From positions 6,267,001 to 6,331,000 of the forward strand of contig JAPTOF010000020.1 of the NCBI GenBank assembly GCA_028554755.1: a DNA stretch of 64,000 nucleotides, given 5' to 3'. Both the position numbers and the translations under genes were made by a program. The notes under the pieces were generated by a model. It ran no database searches. It was not told the DNA's origin and saw only the letters and a list, made by a program, of their open reading frames with translations. This DNA comes from Cordia subcordata (Eukaryota; Streptophyta; Magnoliopsida; Boraginales; Cordiaceae). Positions 11,203-24,473 of the stretch are shown here, one piece after another (position 1 is the first letter of the stretch; every line of letters starts with the position of its first letter).

Positions 11203-12040
11203 TAAAGGTGGCAAACGGGCATTCGTGGGCCAATCCGACCCATTTATCGAGGGTTATGCGGTTTTGTGGGTCGGATCGGGTCGGATTCATGTGAGTGCTT
11301 AAACCCCCATCCACACCCGTGGCCTCGCGGGTTCACGGGTTTATCCGCTTAATTTTCTGATATTTTAATATTATTTAAAAATAAATAAAACCAAAAAAAT
11401 TAAACAGCAGTTAATAAACACTTGTGACTTGTGACTTGTTTGATCCAAAAAAACAAAAAATTAGGTATCTAAAAATAGTTAAAGTTAATGAACTAAATAT
11501 TACAAACACAATCGATAATTAAAATCTCCATTAAACACCTAATCACAAACTAACATTAACATAATAAGACAACAATTACTATAATCCATAACTATAATCA
11601 AAGCCTCAAATATGGTTGCTAAGGCTGTAAACTATAAAGTGCAATAAGAAGAAAGAACTTAGTGTTTCTAACTTTAAGTTTAAATGTATTTAAAAAAAAA
11701 AAAACAAAAGAAGACAACCCGCGGGTCACTCACACAACCACGCTTTGCTTGGGTCGGGTCGGGTCCACCCGTTTGCTTTGCGGGTTGCAAAATGTTAAAT
11801 CCCAACTTTTCATTTTTGCGGTTAAACTGGTTGATCTGCGGGTTCTAACCCTCTTTGCCACTGCTAGATATGTATGCATTTGCTGAAGTTAATATGTTGT
11901 TAGGTTTTTTGTTTCTTTATATGTGTTTTTTTTGTATTAATAGTTTTTGTGTTCGGTCCAGTCACTTTTGGATTTAGAGTCACATGTAATGTTTGTTTAT
12001 TTTAATAAAATTTTTCTTTGGACAAAGAAAAAAGAAAAAG
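10980..12040 (+). mobile_element. Probable LINE 3' tail, split by a hAT element
   Basis: The sequence either side of the 664-bp hAT element reads like the 3' region of a plant L1-type LINE: T-rich prose-like sequence ending with TTTTAATAAAATTTTTC and an A-rich tail at about 12,000-12,040. A similar tail occurs at 41,020-41,300. No reverse transcriptase is left. The 5' boundary is not defined. Confidence 0.35.
11203..11866. mobile_element. Non-autonomous hAT element, 664 bp
   Basis: Ends are TAAAGGTGGCAAACGGG on the left and, reversed, TAGCAGTGGCAAAGAGGG on the right. The flanks carry an 8-bp near-duplication, GATGTGTA (11195-11202) and GATATGTA (11867-11874). An eight-base duplication and a TA-x-x-GGTGGCAAA type end are hallmarks of hAT transposons. 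Subterminal regions are rich in GGGTCGGGT and its complement (11260-11350 and 11715-11780), likely transposase-binding repeats. No transposase ORF is present. Confidence 0.8.
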
Positions 12041-13807
12041 TTATATCTGATATGTTTTAACATCCGAAACAATTTTTCTCCATCTATTCTTAGTCGAAGC
12101 TATCCTTAAGTTTCATCTATAATAAAAATTAGTAGTTCTATTAAGAATTCATATCAACATTAGTAACCTTGCTATTTCTTTTTCCTCTTTAAAGTAATCT
12201 TGAAACTATTATTCGAAAGAAAAGGCAAGGAATTAGTATAGCCTTGATTCTGAAGATCATTTAATGGTCAAACATAACCTTGTATAATAAAGTCTTGAGC
12301 GTATTAAATTATACTTCCAATGCATCTACGATTACTCTTAAGAGACACACCATGTTTAAAGGACCTCAGTCAATGTTCATTAATGATTCTAGAAATTCTT
12401 GGCAGCCAATTCTTTTCTAACCATTAAAATATTATTATATGTACAGCTTTCGAGTCCGACGAATTTATAACTTCGACTCATATAATTTAAATCCCACATA
12501 CGTTTACCTCCACACATTTTATTAAAAAAAAAAATTCATGATTCTCTTATTTGTTTTGTGTTACTACCAGAAATTCTTTCAGGACCACTCTAGAGATCTT
12601 TATTGATTGATAGCCATCTTGCCCTCAACATGGTTTTTTACAAAAATGCAGACCTGCACAATTCATAGGCTCTACATCTACTAATTTTTATGCTCCCTCT
12701 TTACTTTGAAAATTTTACCAGCTACAATCTAGTTTTAGTTTTTCTAGGTACGTAGTGGCCCTTGCTTCTGGAAATGGAATCTAATTGTGACCAAAATTTA
12801 ATAGTTGCAAATCATTAGTTTAATTATGATGAGAAATACGAAAAAGAATTACATGAAAAGTCCCTAATGTTATCTTATTTTTTCAAATAAATCTCCATTA
12901 TTTAAGAAAGTTCAAATTAGCATTAAATATTTCACAAATATGTCAAATTAGTACCCATCGTGTGAAAAAATATCAAATTAGTCCTTAATATTTTAGATGA
13001 CCATTCAAATTAGCCCTTGAAATTGTAAAACACTAAGGACTAATTTAAATAAGTTAAAGAAACATCAAGGACTAATTTAACTATATTTTAAAATATTGGA
13101 GACTGACTTGAACTTTTTAAATAACATGAACTTTTTTTTATCGAGGAGCAATTTAAATTTAGCGACTTTTTTGAAATTAATTCTGAAGAGAAAAAGCATG
13201 TATTTGGTGGTTTGGGGGTGGGGGGGGGGGTGGGGGGATGATCCATACACATATACAATCAGCAAACTGCTTACAAGAGAGAATATTTTCCACTTTGCAG
13301 CTTCTTAAACCAGATGTGATGTCTTATTTTCTGGTAAACATATTTTCTCATAAAACAATCGAAAAAACTAGAAATATGATAAATTTTAAAGAATATTATA
13401 AAACAGAAAAGAATGTAATATGCTTTCCCATTATGTAAACATGCAAACACTACATACAGCTTCAACATCCTTGTCCCCTTCATTGGACCATCACAAAACC
13501 ATGCATTTTACCTGCTGCATCTTCTTCAAGTTTGAACCAAAATGGAGATAGATTCAACTGCTGCTGCTTCTTTCTTCCTTTAGGCGCAAAGACTGCTCAA
13601 ACGTTGCATACTGATCCAGCCATTCTGCTGAAATACTACTTCTTTTTCTTGGCCATATACTCGATTGCTCAAACTTGGATCGAGATGAGTCATAACGAAG
13701 GATTTCGGATCCTTTCTCCTAGCCCAAAGAAAGATTCTATGCGTATAGTTACTGATAACAAGCCAAATGATACACCCTACAAACAGTAACATTAATCACT
13801 AAAACGA
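12041..13807. other. Spacer downstream of the bHLH gene
   Basis: AT-rich, with repeated phrases of the type AAATTAG-TCC-TTAA around 12,880-13,080 and a G-rich run at 13,214-13,238. The short ORFs at 13,077-13,792 overlap each other on both strands and carry no motif. The 3' UTR of the bHLH gene should lie at its right edge. Confidence 0.4.
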
Positions 13808-16611
13808 TCAATGCTCAGCCTTCATGTGGCCTGGTGGCAAAGAAGCTGCAAATGCAGAATACAAACGGAAATTAACTTGACATTTTATGCCATCCGAAGA
13901 GAAATGTGATGCAGAAATCTTAGATACCACTAAGATCTTGGCTGCTGAGAGGAGCAGTTGAGTTGAGGCCCATTTGGACAATGTTATGGAGCTCATCCTC
14001 CCACGCACCGGGTACCTATGGATGCAAGTATTCATACGAGACACAAATCATAAAGCGAGAGTATCTCCAGCAAGATAGTTGAAATCACAGCAAGTCATCA
14101 AGAGAAATATGTTCATCTTTGCAATCGAATTAATCACTTCAAAGAAACAAAGACTGAGAATAAAGACAATAGGAAAAAGAATTATGATGATGATTGATTT
14201 AACTTACATGTGATGTGGGCTCTCTGAATCCTCCACCCATGTTTGTTAATTGAGAACTGATGGACCTTCGAAGAGAATCAGCAGAGCTCCCCAAACCAAG
14301 AAGACCTGATTGGGTTAAACCAGCTGGTGGAGGATGCAATACAGGATACTGCATGGTCATATCAGGTGCAAAAGCCAGTGAACCCGAAGGACCGGCACGT
14401 GACTGAATAATCTGTGCAAAAACAGTGAAAATTTTGCAGTTTTAGAAAGCAAGCAAATACTTAGATCAGCTTGCAATCAATAAATTGGTGTTTATACTTC
14501 AGTCTCTTACATCTTTTGCAAGGAGACTTTCGATGTTAAAATCCAGCCTCGGATTTACAGTTGCAAGCTTCATTGATAGGAACTGAGAAGAAACGGAAGC
14601 AGTCACATATATGCAAGATTGTAATATATTAAGTAGATAAATTCAAATTCAAAGGCACCAAAACAAGGAACTGATCTCTCAGTGAGTTACAAAATTACGT
14701 ATGCATACCAAGAGATCCTAAAAGAAGGTATCACATGATTGGTTTTCCCTTGGGAAGATGGTTAGAGAAACAGGCATCAAGAAGTTGATATGTTTGATAG
14801 TTGAATAACAACTGACAAAATTAGAATGGACAGAAGCGATCCTGGGACAGATCAACATTTTCAAGGCACAAAAATTGGATGAAGTCAAGGAGTTCAAGCA
14901 TCAAGACAGAATCACATAACATAATTAAGTACTAAAAGACATTGAGTAAGCAGCAGTAAACGAAGTCATGAGAAAGGAAAAGGAAAAGGAAAAGGAAACA
15001 ATTGATCAATTCATGTACCTCGACCTGTCGTTGCAAAGACTGTACATAGTTAATGATTTCATCCAGCATGACTGCTTTGCCAGTAACCTATAGATTTAAC
15101 CAGTTCTTGTAGTCAAATTTCATTAAAGACTACCAAAATATGTATCGGTTAATGCCTTAATAGAATCAGTTACAACAAAACTAACCTTGCTGCAACCAGG
15201 CACAAGATCCTGAAGAAACTTCATCCTTTCACTGATCCTCTCCCTCCTTACCTAATGACTATCTTGATCAATTATAGAAAGAGAAAAAGAATGTTCTTCT
15301 GATTGCAGTTGAATAGGAAGTCTTACTCTTTCAGCAAGACTATGGCTGTTGGTTGCCTGGCCTCTGCGCGCTCTCACATGTATGTATTCTTCTTTAGTTG
15401 GATCTGAAGTTTGAAGGCCCTGTTTACCATTTTTTCCACCAGGTTTAGCGGGAGTTGTATTGGTGTTTTGGTCTTCCTTCTGATCGGTTTCGGTATGGTG
15501 TTTTGTGGCTTCAATGGATGGTTGAGGAACTCCCTTGCTTCCATCAAATTCAGATCCCTAGTATGAGACAAAAAGGTGGAGTCATAAAGGTAAATCAAAA
15601 TGGTACTGGAACAATAGTGGCTAACAGGAGAGAGAATTGAAGCTTTCTGAATTCTAATCCATCAAAGAGGGATGACTCTATATGTTGTTCTACCTTACAA
15701 ACTCTTTTCCTTTTCTTCAAGCTAAATCCCTTAGCCGAAGACCCTCCAACTGCGCCCTCCAACTCTTCTTGATCACCACGCCCACTAAAACCAGCCTCGT
15801 CGGATCCCATCTCTGATGCACCAGCACCTTCCTTTACTTCATCCTGAGACTTGGCAAGGTGTTCGCCCTTCCTCTCATTTTTAAGAGGGCTCCCTTCTAT
15901 GTCCCCACCATCAACAGGTAAAGAGACATCTTTGAAATTTGCTGCCAATTTCATCTCATTTTTCTGAGGCTGCACACAAGGCAAAGATCTTAACCTATCA
16001 GTTAAAGAAATCTCTTCTGGTCTTTGCACTGATGCCAGACTCCTGAAATAAGGATTAGCAGGTTCAGGTATGCTAAAGGGGTTCGTCATATCACCAAAAT
16101 TGCCTCCCTTGAAACACGAAAACCTTGCTGCTCGTTCAATAAAACCCGAATCGGCTGGAATGTGAGCTAGGCTCTGAGGGAGCATCTGAGGAACAGTTGG
16201 TAGAAACATGCCTTCTTTCAAAACTGGATTTTGTGGAGTGCCACCCATACCAAGTGCTTTCTCCAAACCAGCTCCTTCCAGGCTACTTGGACTAGTTCCA
16301 AATGGCTGTGAAATGCTTGCAATCTGTGGAACATTAATATCGGAAAAGCCTAAGTTTTGAGCACTGGTGGGCAGGTCCCAAACAGAAGGGAAAAATGAGT
16401 TCATCATGGGGACACCGGAGCAAGAAGATGAATCTATTACATCTCCTTTACAAACTGCTATAGGACTGCTCGAAGGGATCAATCCCATCGATGAATTCAC
16501 CAAATTGGCGCTGTTTAATTGCCACTCTGAGGACATATTTAGTGAATGAGAGTTCAAAGGTTCTTCATTTTTCTTTTCTTGCTCAAGATTATCCTTGCTT
16601 GTTGTAACCAT
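13808..16611 (-). CDS. BHLH49: bHLH49-type transcription factor, eight coding exons
   Basis: Exons (minus): 16611-15694, 15557-15327, 15251-15186, 15087-15019, 14582-14511, 14411-14208, 14015-13928 and 13845-13808. They total 1686 bases (561 residues), and every junction has GT/AG and keeps frame. The N-terminal half has the conserved block [20 protein letters not shown] and a KKRKR nuclear signal (about 299-303). The bHLH domain spans about 367-430. Its basic region [16 protein letters not shown] shows His378-Glu382-Arg386, the H-x3-E-x3-R set that reads G-box/E-box DNA, followed by [19 protein letters not shown] and [20 protein letters not shown]. The C terminus has [12 protein letters not shown] and ends PPGHMKAEH. 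This matches the bHLH49/62/78 group, nuclear regulators of growth. A 5' UTR intron is likely between the ATG and about 17.8 kb. Confidence 0.93.
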
Positions 16612-17833
16612 CTACCAATTTTCAAAAATTGCAATTTCCCAAGAAACTAAAACCTCTCCGCTGCTGTTGTCTTCGAACCAAATCACCAAATAACCTATAA
16701 ATACCGGAATGAGATATTTAAACACCCTTAGAAGGCCTCATATTCCAGTTTACTTGAAAAGAGTAAAAATTTATAGAAATGGAAAAAGAGGAGGACATGT
16801 ATAGTATACTGTTACTACACTAATTCAAACTAGTACAAATTTATGATCATGTAGATAATCAAGAAGAAGAAATGGAAATAGAGGAGGAAATGTAAAATAT
16901 ACCGTTTCCAGACTAATTCAACCTAATACAAAGTCATGATCATGTAAGATAACTCAATCAAAAAGAAGAAAATTTTGGATAGTAGATTTTCTTAAAGGAG
17001 CTAAGCACTGGCAAAATAACAGAGAAAAAAAGTCAAGCTGGCCACTTTGAAACAGAAAGAAGAAGCAAAACAAAAGATCATACTATAACTAATAAATGCT
17101 GAACAAACAAAATGACATGAAATTTAAACTAAGCCAAGCACCAAAACTATGTATCACAGAATTGCATAACTTGTATGCAGAATTGCAAACCACAATTTCC
17201 AAAGCCATCACTGAATTTGTTGCAGGCCAAAGATAACACAAACCTAAGTTCAATAAACAGCTGAAAACATACGACCATTAAAAAAAAAAGAGAGAGAAAA
17301 GAAAAAAACAGTGATATCAGCATAAATAGTTATTCAAAATCTGCAGGCAAAAACTCTATGCAGACTAAATCGCAACTGAACACAACACCACTACAGAAGC
17401 CAGTTCTGGAACATGTACTAAAGACTACATAAACTAAAAGCAGCAAGAAAGCTAAGAAAGATACCATTTAAGATTGTGTGCTACTCCTGCAAACTCTGCA
17501 GACCATTTTGAATCTTTTTCACTTAAAAAACCGGTAATGAATATTACTCCTCTTAAAAGGGTCTTCAATTATGGCTCTAAGTGCTATGCTGATCATTCAA
17601 AAGTACACTATTCAAACTGATATATATTGACTGTACCAGAACAAGCAACAATAATGATGGAGAGAGAAAGAAAACAAGAGTTTTTTTTTTTTTTTGTGTG
17701 TGTGTGTGTGTAACTACAAAAAAGCGACTAGAAAGAGAGCACAGTGCTCACTACACTTTCAAGTTCAAGAAAAGGGCGCAGCAGCAAAAAATTGTGCAAC
17801 TGAAAAGGAAAGCCTCAGTACCATAGACCCCCC
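16612..17833 (-). other. bHLH49 5' leader and probable leader intron
   Basis: No coding sequence is seen. The region between the ATG and the TATA-like box at 17,834-17,843 is over 1.1 kb, so a 5' UTR intron is expected, but I could not fix its ends. A T-run plus (GT)n tract lies at 17,681-17,710 in the putative leader; on the gene's sense strand it reads as (CA)n then A-run. Confidence 0.45.
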
Positions 17834-17843
17834 ATTTATATCT
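17834..17843 (-). promoter_or_regulatory. TATA-like box of the bHLH49 gene
   Basis: On the minus strand this reads GATATAAATG. It would place the start of transcription near 17,805, and the downstream sense sequence is pyrimidine-rich as in plant leaders. Position and motif are the only support. Confidence 0.4.
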
Positions 17844-18106
17844 CCGCATGCATCAAAATCTGTGCACTTGTTGTGCTTTATACTGTTAACCACCGCCGCT
17901 GCTGCGGTTCAAATATGACTTGACACCAACTTCACTATGTGTCTAAAATGGTAAAATTAAATAAATACTAGTGTTTTATATTCTTTTCTTAATAATTGAC
18001 GTTAAGTTTATTTATTTTTAATTTGTAGAAGAAGAATTTAATTATGAATATCTTGTATTGTACGAGATTTCTTTTAATATTAGATGTTAAATTTATTTAG
18101 GTTTAG

Positions 18107-18174
18107 AGCCTGTTTAACTCTGCTTATTTTGCAGTTTATAAGTCCCAACTAAGCATAGCCAAATAGGCTACTAA
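18107..18174. repeat. Short foldback element (family B)
   Basis: The arms AGCCTGTTTAACTCTGCTTA and AAGCATAGCCAAATAGGCT are inverted and about 80 percent complementary. A clearer copy of the same kind lies at 31,021-31,100. It is probably a very short MITE. Confidence 0.45.
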
Positions 18175-19774
18175 TCAATTTTCATGGTAGATGTCAAATT
18201 TACTTGAATTTGATAATTTGGAATTCACAATTGAATACTATTTTAAACATTAATTAATTTTTTTAAATTGAACTAATAATAAATGTCCATAATAAATAAG
18301 AAGTAAATCTTTTGAAATTATAAGTATCAATTGATTGATCATTTAATTTTTCGATTAAAATTAATAATGTATATACATAAGGATAAGAAATAATAAAAAA
18401 TAAAATAAATAATAACTAGCAAATTATTATTAAGTTAATAATAAAATAACTATTGACATAAAAGTGTTAACATGATACTCTCATAATACTTAAAATATAT
18501 ATGTGTAGATTAGTGACAAACATTAATATACATATAGAGACTTTGTAATACTACATTAATATCGACACTTCTCGTAACATTTTTAATTTATTGTCCAAAT
18601 TATATTATTTATCATTTTACTCTTCTTAATTCAATTATGTTTGATATAGGGTTACTTATACTATATGTTAAAATAAGGGGCCTAATTAATAACACTAGCT
18701 TGAGCTAGCAACTGACATTGCCAACTATTTGTGATACATATGTTAATTGTTAGGTACTTTAATATGGTCATCTAAGACACCTCAGGGGAAGACCCAGCTT
18801 ATACTATAATACTACAAATTTATAGTATTAATGTGGAACTTGATCAAGACACCTAGATTATAGCTTGTTTTCACACATTTTTTTATCTCTGGCCAATGTT
18901 TCTGCATGTAACCTTTTACACTTGTCTGTATTTTACTTTCTTTGGTCTGTGATTATCTATTTTATTCTAACTTTTTCAATACCAATGATCGTTTTAGTTT
19001 TTAACTTGTCCTTCTAGTTTAGATTTACATAATGGATTTTTTTCTCCTACCAAATTATTGTTATTGTTATTAGTATTATCATTATTATTATTTAATATAA
19101 AGTTGATATTTTATTTTAAAATCAAGTAGTATTAGAGGAATTAGTAGCCAACAAATCTTACATGTTGAGCATTAAAAGCATAATTTATTCGTATAAAATA
19201 ATCGGATAGTTGTATTCTCGCACATTACAATTATTTTCTAATCGGGGTTTGATATATTTGGCAATAGATAAATTTTGAAGGTGAAAGATTATTGCAAATA
19301 CAAAAAAAAAAATTGTTAACAATTTTCTATTCATCCTTCTTTTTCTCTTTCGATAAATTAAATTCCAGAGGAAATTAAAGGGGATGACCAGGCCATTGTT
19401 AGTTTCTGACTTGCTATTCTTGACATTTATGGCACTTAATAATACACACACACTCTCACTCTGAAGTAGGCATTCACTAAACCATTTTTAATTTCTTCTC
19501 CCAAAATTTCAAATGTAATTTGCTATGATTTGATTTATTATATCATGCCAATGATAAATCTTGACTATATTTGTAAGTAGATGTACATTTTCTTTTTTGG
19601 AATCCTTATATGTAAAAGTGAAAGAACTTGATTTCATCAAATATCTGAAATACAATTCCGAATATTATTACTTTAATGCACAATTTTTAATATTAATACT
19701 ATTAATATTTTAATTATATTTATCATTACATATATACTTTCAGTCATATATCATAAATCTTGCAAATCACACGA

Positions 19775-19869
19775 GTCTCTCTCTCTCTTTCTCTCACACA
19801 CACACATACATATATATACACACATATACACATATATATACACATATACACACATATATACACATATAT

Positions 19870-19900
<31 letters not shown>

Positions 19901-19908
19901 CACACACT
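19775..19908. repeat. Compound (CT)n(CA)n(TA)n microsatellite
   Basis: A run of CT repeats passes into alternating CACA and TATA blocks for over 130 bases. It is expected to be highly variable in length between individuals. Confidence 0.9.
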
Positions 19909-22172
19909 TCAAACATGAAGCAAGGCCTTTATTGCCTGAATACTTGTATGGATTTTCACCCTTTACTAATTTTAATGATTACTATGTCATGGTCTGCAAG
20001 CTTTGCATGCCACTCGTATTGCCATCCATGACTATTGTCAATACGAAGGTGTCAACCTATCCTTGGAGAACCGACTTTGTTGGAAATAATTTTTTTTTTT
20101 TTTAAAATTTAATTTAAGAGGATTTACAGTAATTTTTCACTTATTTTCTTTAATGTCTAAATTCAATATTTATAGACCGTGAGGAGTGCTACCACTAAAT
20201 TGTACCCTCTTTTTGACTTTACTAGAAATAGTTTTTCATGCATTTTTTTCAGGGTTAGGGCATTACTTACAGAGTGGCAATGATTTTATTTTAAAAAAAA
20301 AGGAAGAAAAAATAAAGAAAACAAAAAGGAAAAATTATTCCTTAGTGGAATATGTGATTTAATTTGAGATTTTGCTCCGATATAATTTATTCGAAACTAA
20401 AATTTGCATATAATCAATCCAATATAAAGTCGAACTTGTTTTCTCTTTAAATTTCGTACATAATAGAAACTTACTGGACCAATTGTCCTAGTTTAAAAAA
20501 TAAAGCTCTCTGATTTTAATTGTTTGATGATATGAATAATTTTATGCATATGATATTATCTTTATTGGTTAAGCTAGAACTATGCAATAATGCAAATAGA
20601 TTTTAGCGTTTTTAGTTCTCTTTACCTGCTTTATTTTGTCCCATGCATTGCTCGTGAGAATTGAGAGCACTAAAGTTACTCTAGCACTACATACGATATT
20701 AAAAAAAAAAAATTTGATGCTCTCCAAGAGCTTAAAGTAAATCTTTATCATTCTATGATTTTGTGGGACGCTTTATTTTAGTTTTTTTTTTCAAGAAAAC
20801 TTATTTTTGAGCATATTTCACAATCTAACCTCTAGTTAAGAGCAAGAAACTTGGATCAAACATAATTTTTGAGCTGTCTTTTATCCTAATTTTTACTATT
20901 GGATCATTCTTGGAGGACTAATTGGGCAACATTTTAATACATATGACAAATCAAATCCAAGAAAAAATAATAATCTAAAAGTTGATTAAGGTAATATCCG
21001 CATCTCAAAAAAAAAAAATTGAAAAGGAAAGCTTAAATTACATAGCCGTAGAGCATCTGGCAATAGGGTAACTTCTCAAAAGTCGAACTAGGAAGATTCC
21101 TAGCCCCTATGTTGTTCTTCGATATCGTTGACCATGAATTAATAAGCATTTTGCATTCCGACAAAAAAATAAGCATTTTGCAGGGCTTGTAACACTTTTA
21201 AGTTTTGACCCCAAAAAAAAAAAAAGAAAAAGAAAGAAAAAAGAAAACTGCAAGTTAAATAATATAGTCAATGGCTGAGATTTATATATTGCAAGACCGA
21301 TGGTTAAAGTTGACCTAGGCTTTTAAAACCAGTCAACTTTAAATAATTAAACTAATTATACTAATAAATATCAAACTACCTATGGAATATATAGTAATTT
21401 GTATTATAATCCTCATATTATTTTTAATTTTCTTTTTTGTTTTTACTTTGGTCATTATTAGTTGGCATTGGGACTTGCACTCGTGCACAGAGACCTAAAC
21501 CTTAGAATAATGGAATCTCTTTTCACACTTTTTTGCTATATTCTATTGCTAATACCATACGTTTAAGCTTAATTAGCAGGCATGGTGAGGGGTCAAAATG
21601 ATTTGCAGTGATTAATTTGTTTTCCAAGGCATTGTTACAAAGTAAAAAAAGAAAAAGGTAAAAAAGTTAAAGATATGGTGAAGATTAAGTTAAATAATCC
21701 TCTCTTTTGGTTTTTTTGTTGATTAATTTAAAGGCCATATCATTATGCTTCCATCTAGGTACAATGCACAAGAAACCATGGACAAAATTCTATATGGGGA
21801 CAATCCAAGAAGAAGAGATGAAAATTCAACCTAACCTACCTTCCCTAATAATTTAGTAAAGGAAAAGCATATTAAATTTCCAAGTCCCTTCATGCTTTTC
21901 TTTTTGGTCAATAAGTCCTTTCATACCAATCAAATCACATTGACACCAAGTCCACAATAGATCATGATTTTAAATCAATAAATATGTAATGTTTATTACA
22001 CTTGAAAAAAGCATAAAACAAGCGTAGAAGAATTATATGATTTTATAAGTGTAACAAAATATTTATTATGTTTTTAATCATAACAATAATATTAGAATTT
22101 TTATATCTAACTTTTTTAGAATATATGATAAAAGATTTATTACGTTTAAAGGTATAACTAATATAAATTTGA

Positions 22173-22192
22173 AATATATATATATATATATA
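22173..22192. repeat. (AT)n microsatellite
   Basis: A simple run of alternating A and T, about 10 units. Confidence 0.85.
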
Positions 22193-23209
22193 CCTAACAT
22201 TAGCTACACCTTACATTAACTACATTTTCAAGTGTAATAAACATTAGCTAAACTTCCAATATATAATATTAATTTTGAGTACATTAAAAACTCTTAGGTT
22301 TTGGGCCAACCATAATTAGTTAATTTTGTTACATTTTTAACTAGAAGCTAAAATATATAAAATTACTAGTTTGATTTCATGTAGTAGATGAAACGTAAGT
22401 TGATTCTCTCGAAATATACAATATTATAAAAAATTTAATATAGCAAATTACACAAGATTATATCAAAATTATCAATCAACAACTTAGATTAGATTTTACA
22501 GGTACTCAACCCTCAAAGATGTGAAAAGAAAAACAAACAAGACAGTCGAATTACTTGGGATGCCAATGTGGTTTCAATCACTTCGATTCCCAAGTGAATG
22601 ATATGAAGAAGATTTGAACTAGGCTAGAGACGGAAATAAAGAGGACTAGAGCCCAATAAAGTCATATTAGGTCAGAATCGAGTCCTTTAGCCTAGCCCCT
22701 TGCAGCCCTAAAAAAAAAAAGGAGACACAGATTTGATGTGATTCGGACAAATTTAGACATACAGTCACGATTAGGGTTATAAATTAACGAGTACCCCAAG
22801 ATTTACAAGAAGAATCAACTAACTACCTAACCATTTTTTACACAAAGAGCTTAATCAAATGCACAGCATGCCATGCTTTCTCTCCTTTTCTTTAAGCTCC
22901 TCATGGTAAAAGGTGCCCAACCTTACATATCCGACAACTTTGTACGATCCCTCCTAATTAGCCCTTAGTTTTCATGCAGTTGAATTGAGTTTGAAATACG
23001 TAGAGCCTTTTTGAGAACCTGATCTTCTATTCCAATCTCTTTTATGATATTATAATTATATCAATTCATTATTATTTGATGTCTTTCATGACATTATAAC
23101 TTTATGTTAGAGATCTTAAGTTGACATGAGTTGTGAGAGAGGCCATTCAAGGTTGGCATGAATCTTGTTCTTGGAAAGCTAAAAACTATTCAAAACCAAA
23201 TCTCGCCTT

Positions 23210-23233
23210 GGGGTTGGGGTTGGGGTTTGGGGG
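23210..23233 (+). other. G-quadruplex-type G-run
   Basis: Four runs of four to five guanines are separated by TT, TT and TTT. This fits the strict intramolecular G-quadruplex pattern with very short loops, in a region that is otherwise AT-rich. No gene is adjacent. Confidence 0.8.
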
Positions 23234-23784
23234 ATTTGAGAAGTTTATCAAGCAGCTTTAGAATTGTTTAATACGTATGGAAGATTTGATGCATATTCAG
23301 TTGATGATTACACTTTGATCTCTCGTCCCTGTGTTGTGTCTGCGTGGAATATAATGTTAATAATAATAATAATAAAGCAAAGCTTCGCATGGTGCATGCT
23401 TTAATCAATTAAAGGATTGCACGTTTAGAACTTCGAATCTTGACACAATATGTTAGAATTGTGTCTATTTAATTTAATTTAAGAGATGAAATCCTTTAGT
23501 GCTGTCCAGATTTTTTATGGTCAGAACGATTATTGAACCAAGTTGGATGATATCTTTATAAAATATACTTTTTTCATATAAAAAAATTTAATTTACTATA
23601 TAAAATTTTGAAATACTCCACTTAATATTAATTAATTAATTTTAAGATGAAATACAAATAGTGCTTAGCGAATCCCTTGGCTACCCAGCTCTGTTATAGC
23701 TGTATTTTACTACATGTTGCTCTTCTCCCCTAATCATGGAATATATACTTGTTATATATGAAAAATTAAAACTTTGAGTTTATT

Positions 23785-23835
<51 letters not shown>

Positions 23836-23836
23836 G
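23785..23836. repeat. (TA)n(CA)n(TA)n microsatellite
   Basis: About 50 bases of TA, then AC, then TA repeats, nearly palindromic in layout. Confidence 0.9.
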
Positions 23837-24473
23837 TTTTGTTTTTTCTCTTAAAAATTCATTGTCCTTTTTCAGACTTGCAAATATAATGCGTACACAT
23901 TAATATAGATTTCCCCTAAAATGATATTGTAGTCTATATAATTTCTAATATCATTAAATAGTGATTCGATTGCCCAATTGCTGTCGTGCATTATATTCAG
24001 TGTGAAAGATTTTACAAACTATTAAGTTATTTTGTCGGTTTTAAATTAAGCATTCAACTGCTTTTAATTTTAGATCGACCTATTATGATCTAAAAAAGAT
24101 ATAGTATTCTTCTTCTTAATCTGAAAATTGGTGTTAAAACACAAAGAATAAAAAGTAATATATTGTTCTTTTTCTTCTGATTTCATTTTTTTTTCAATTT
24201 TTAGGTTCATTTACACTTTTCCTATCCATTTCAAATTCGTTTTCTTCCTTCTTCCTCCTCCCTCATCTACTAGTCACTTCAGCCGGCAGCACAACCACCA
24301 CGTTGGAAAAAAAAAAAGAAAAAAAAAAAGGATAAGACAAAGGAGCAAATTGAGAATAGGAGTGTGGCAAAATGGAATATGAACCACAAAAAGTAAAACA
24401 AATAAAAATACATAAAAAAAGAACAATAAATTGGTCTGCATTTTTTATTTCCAAATAAATATACTTAGATTTT

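Larger units (their letters stand above)
17921..24473. other. Gene-free AT-rich intergenic region
   Basis: I see no gene in these 6.5 kb. Noted contents: a short foldback at 18,107-18,174, microsatellites at 19,775-19,908, 22,173-22,192 and 23,785-23,836, and a G-quadruplex-type run at 23,210-23,233. The ORFs at 19,185-19,451 and 20,569-20,751 are low-complexity and unsupported. Confidence 0.5.
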
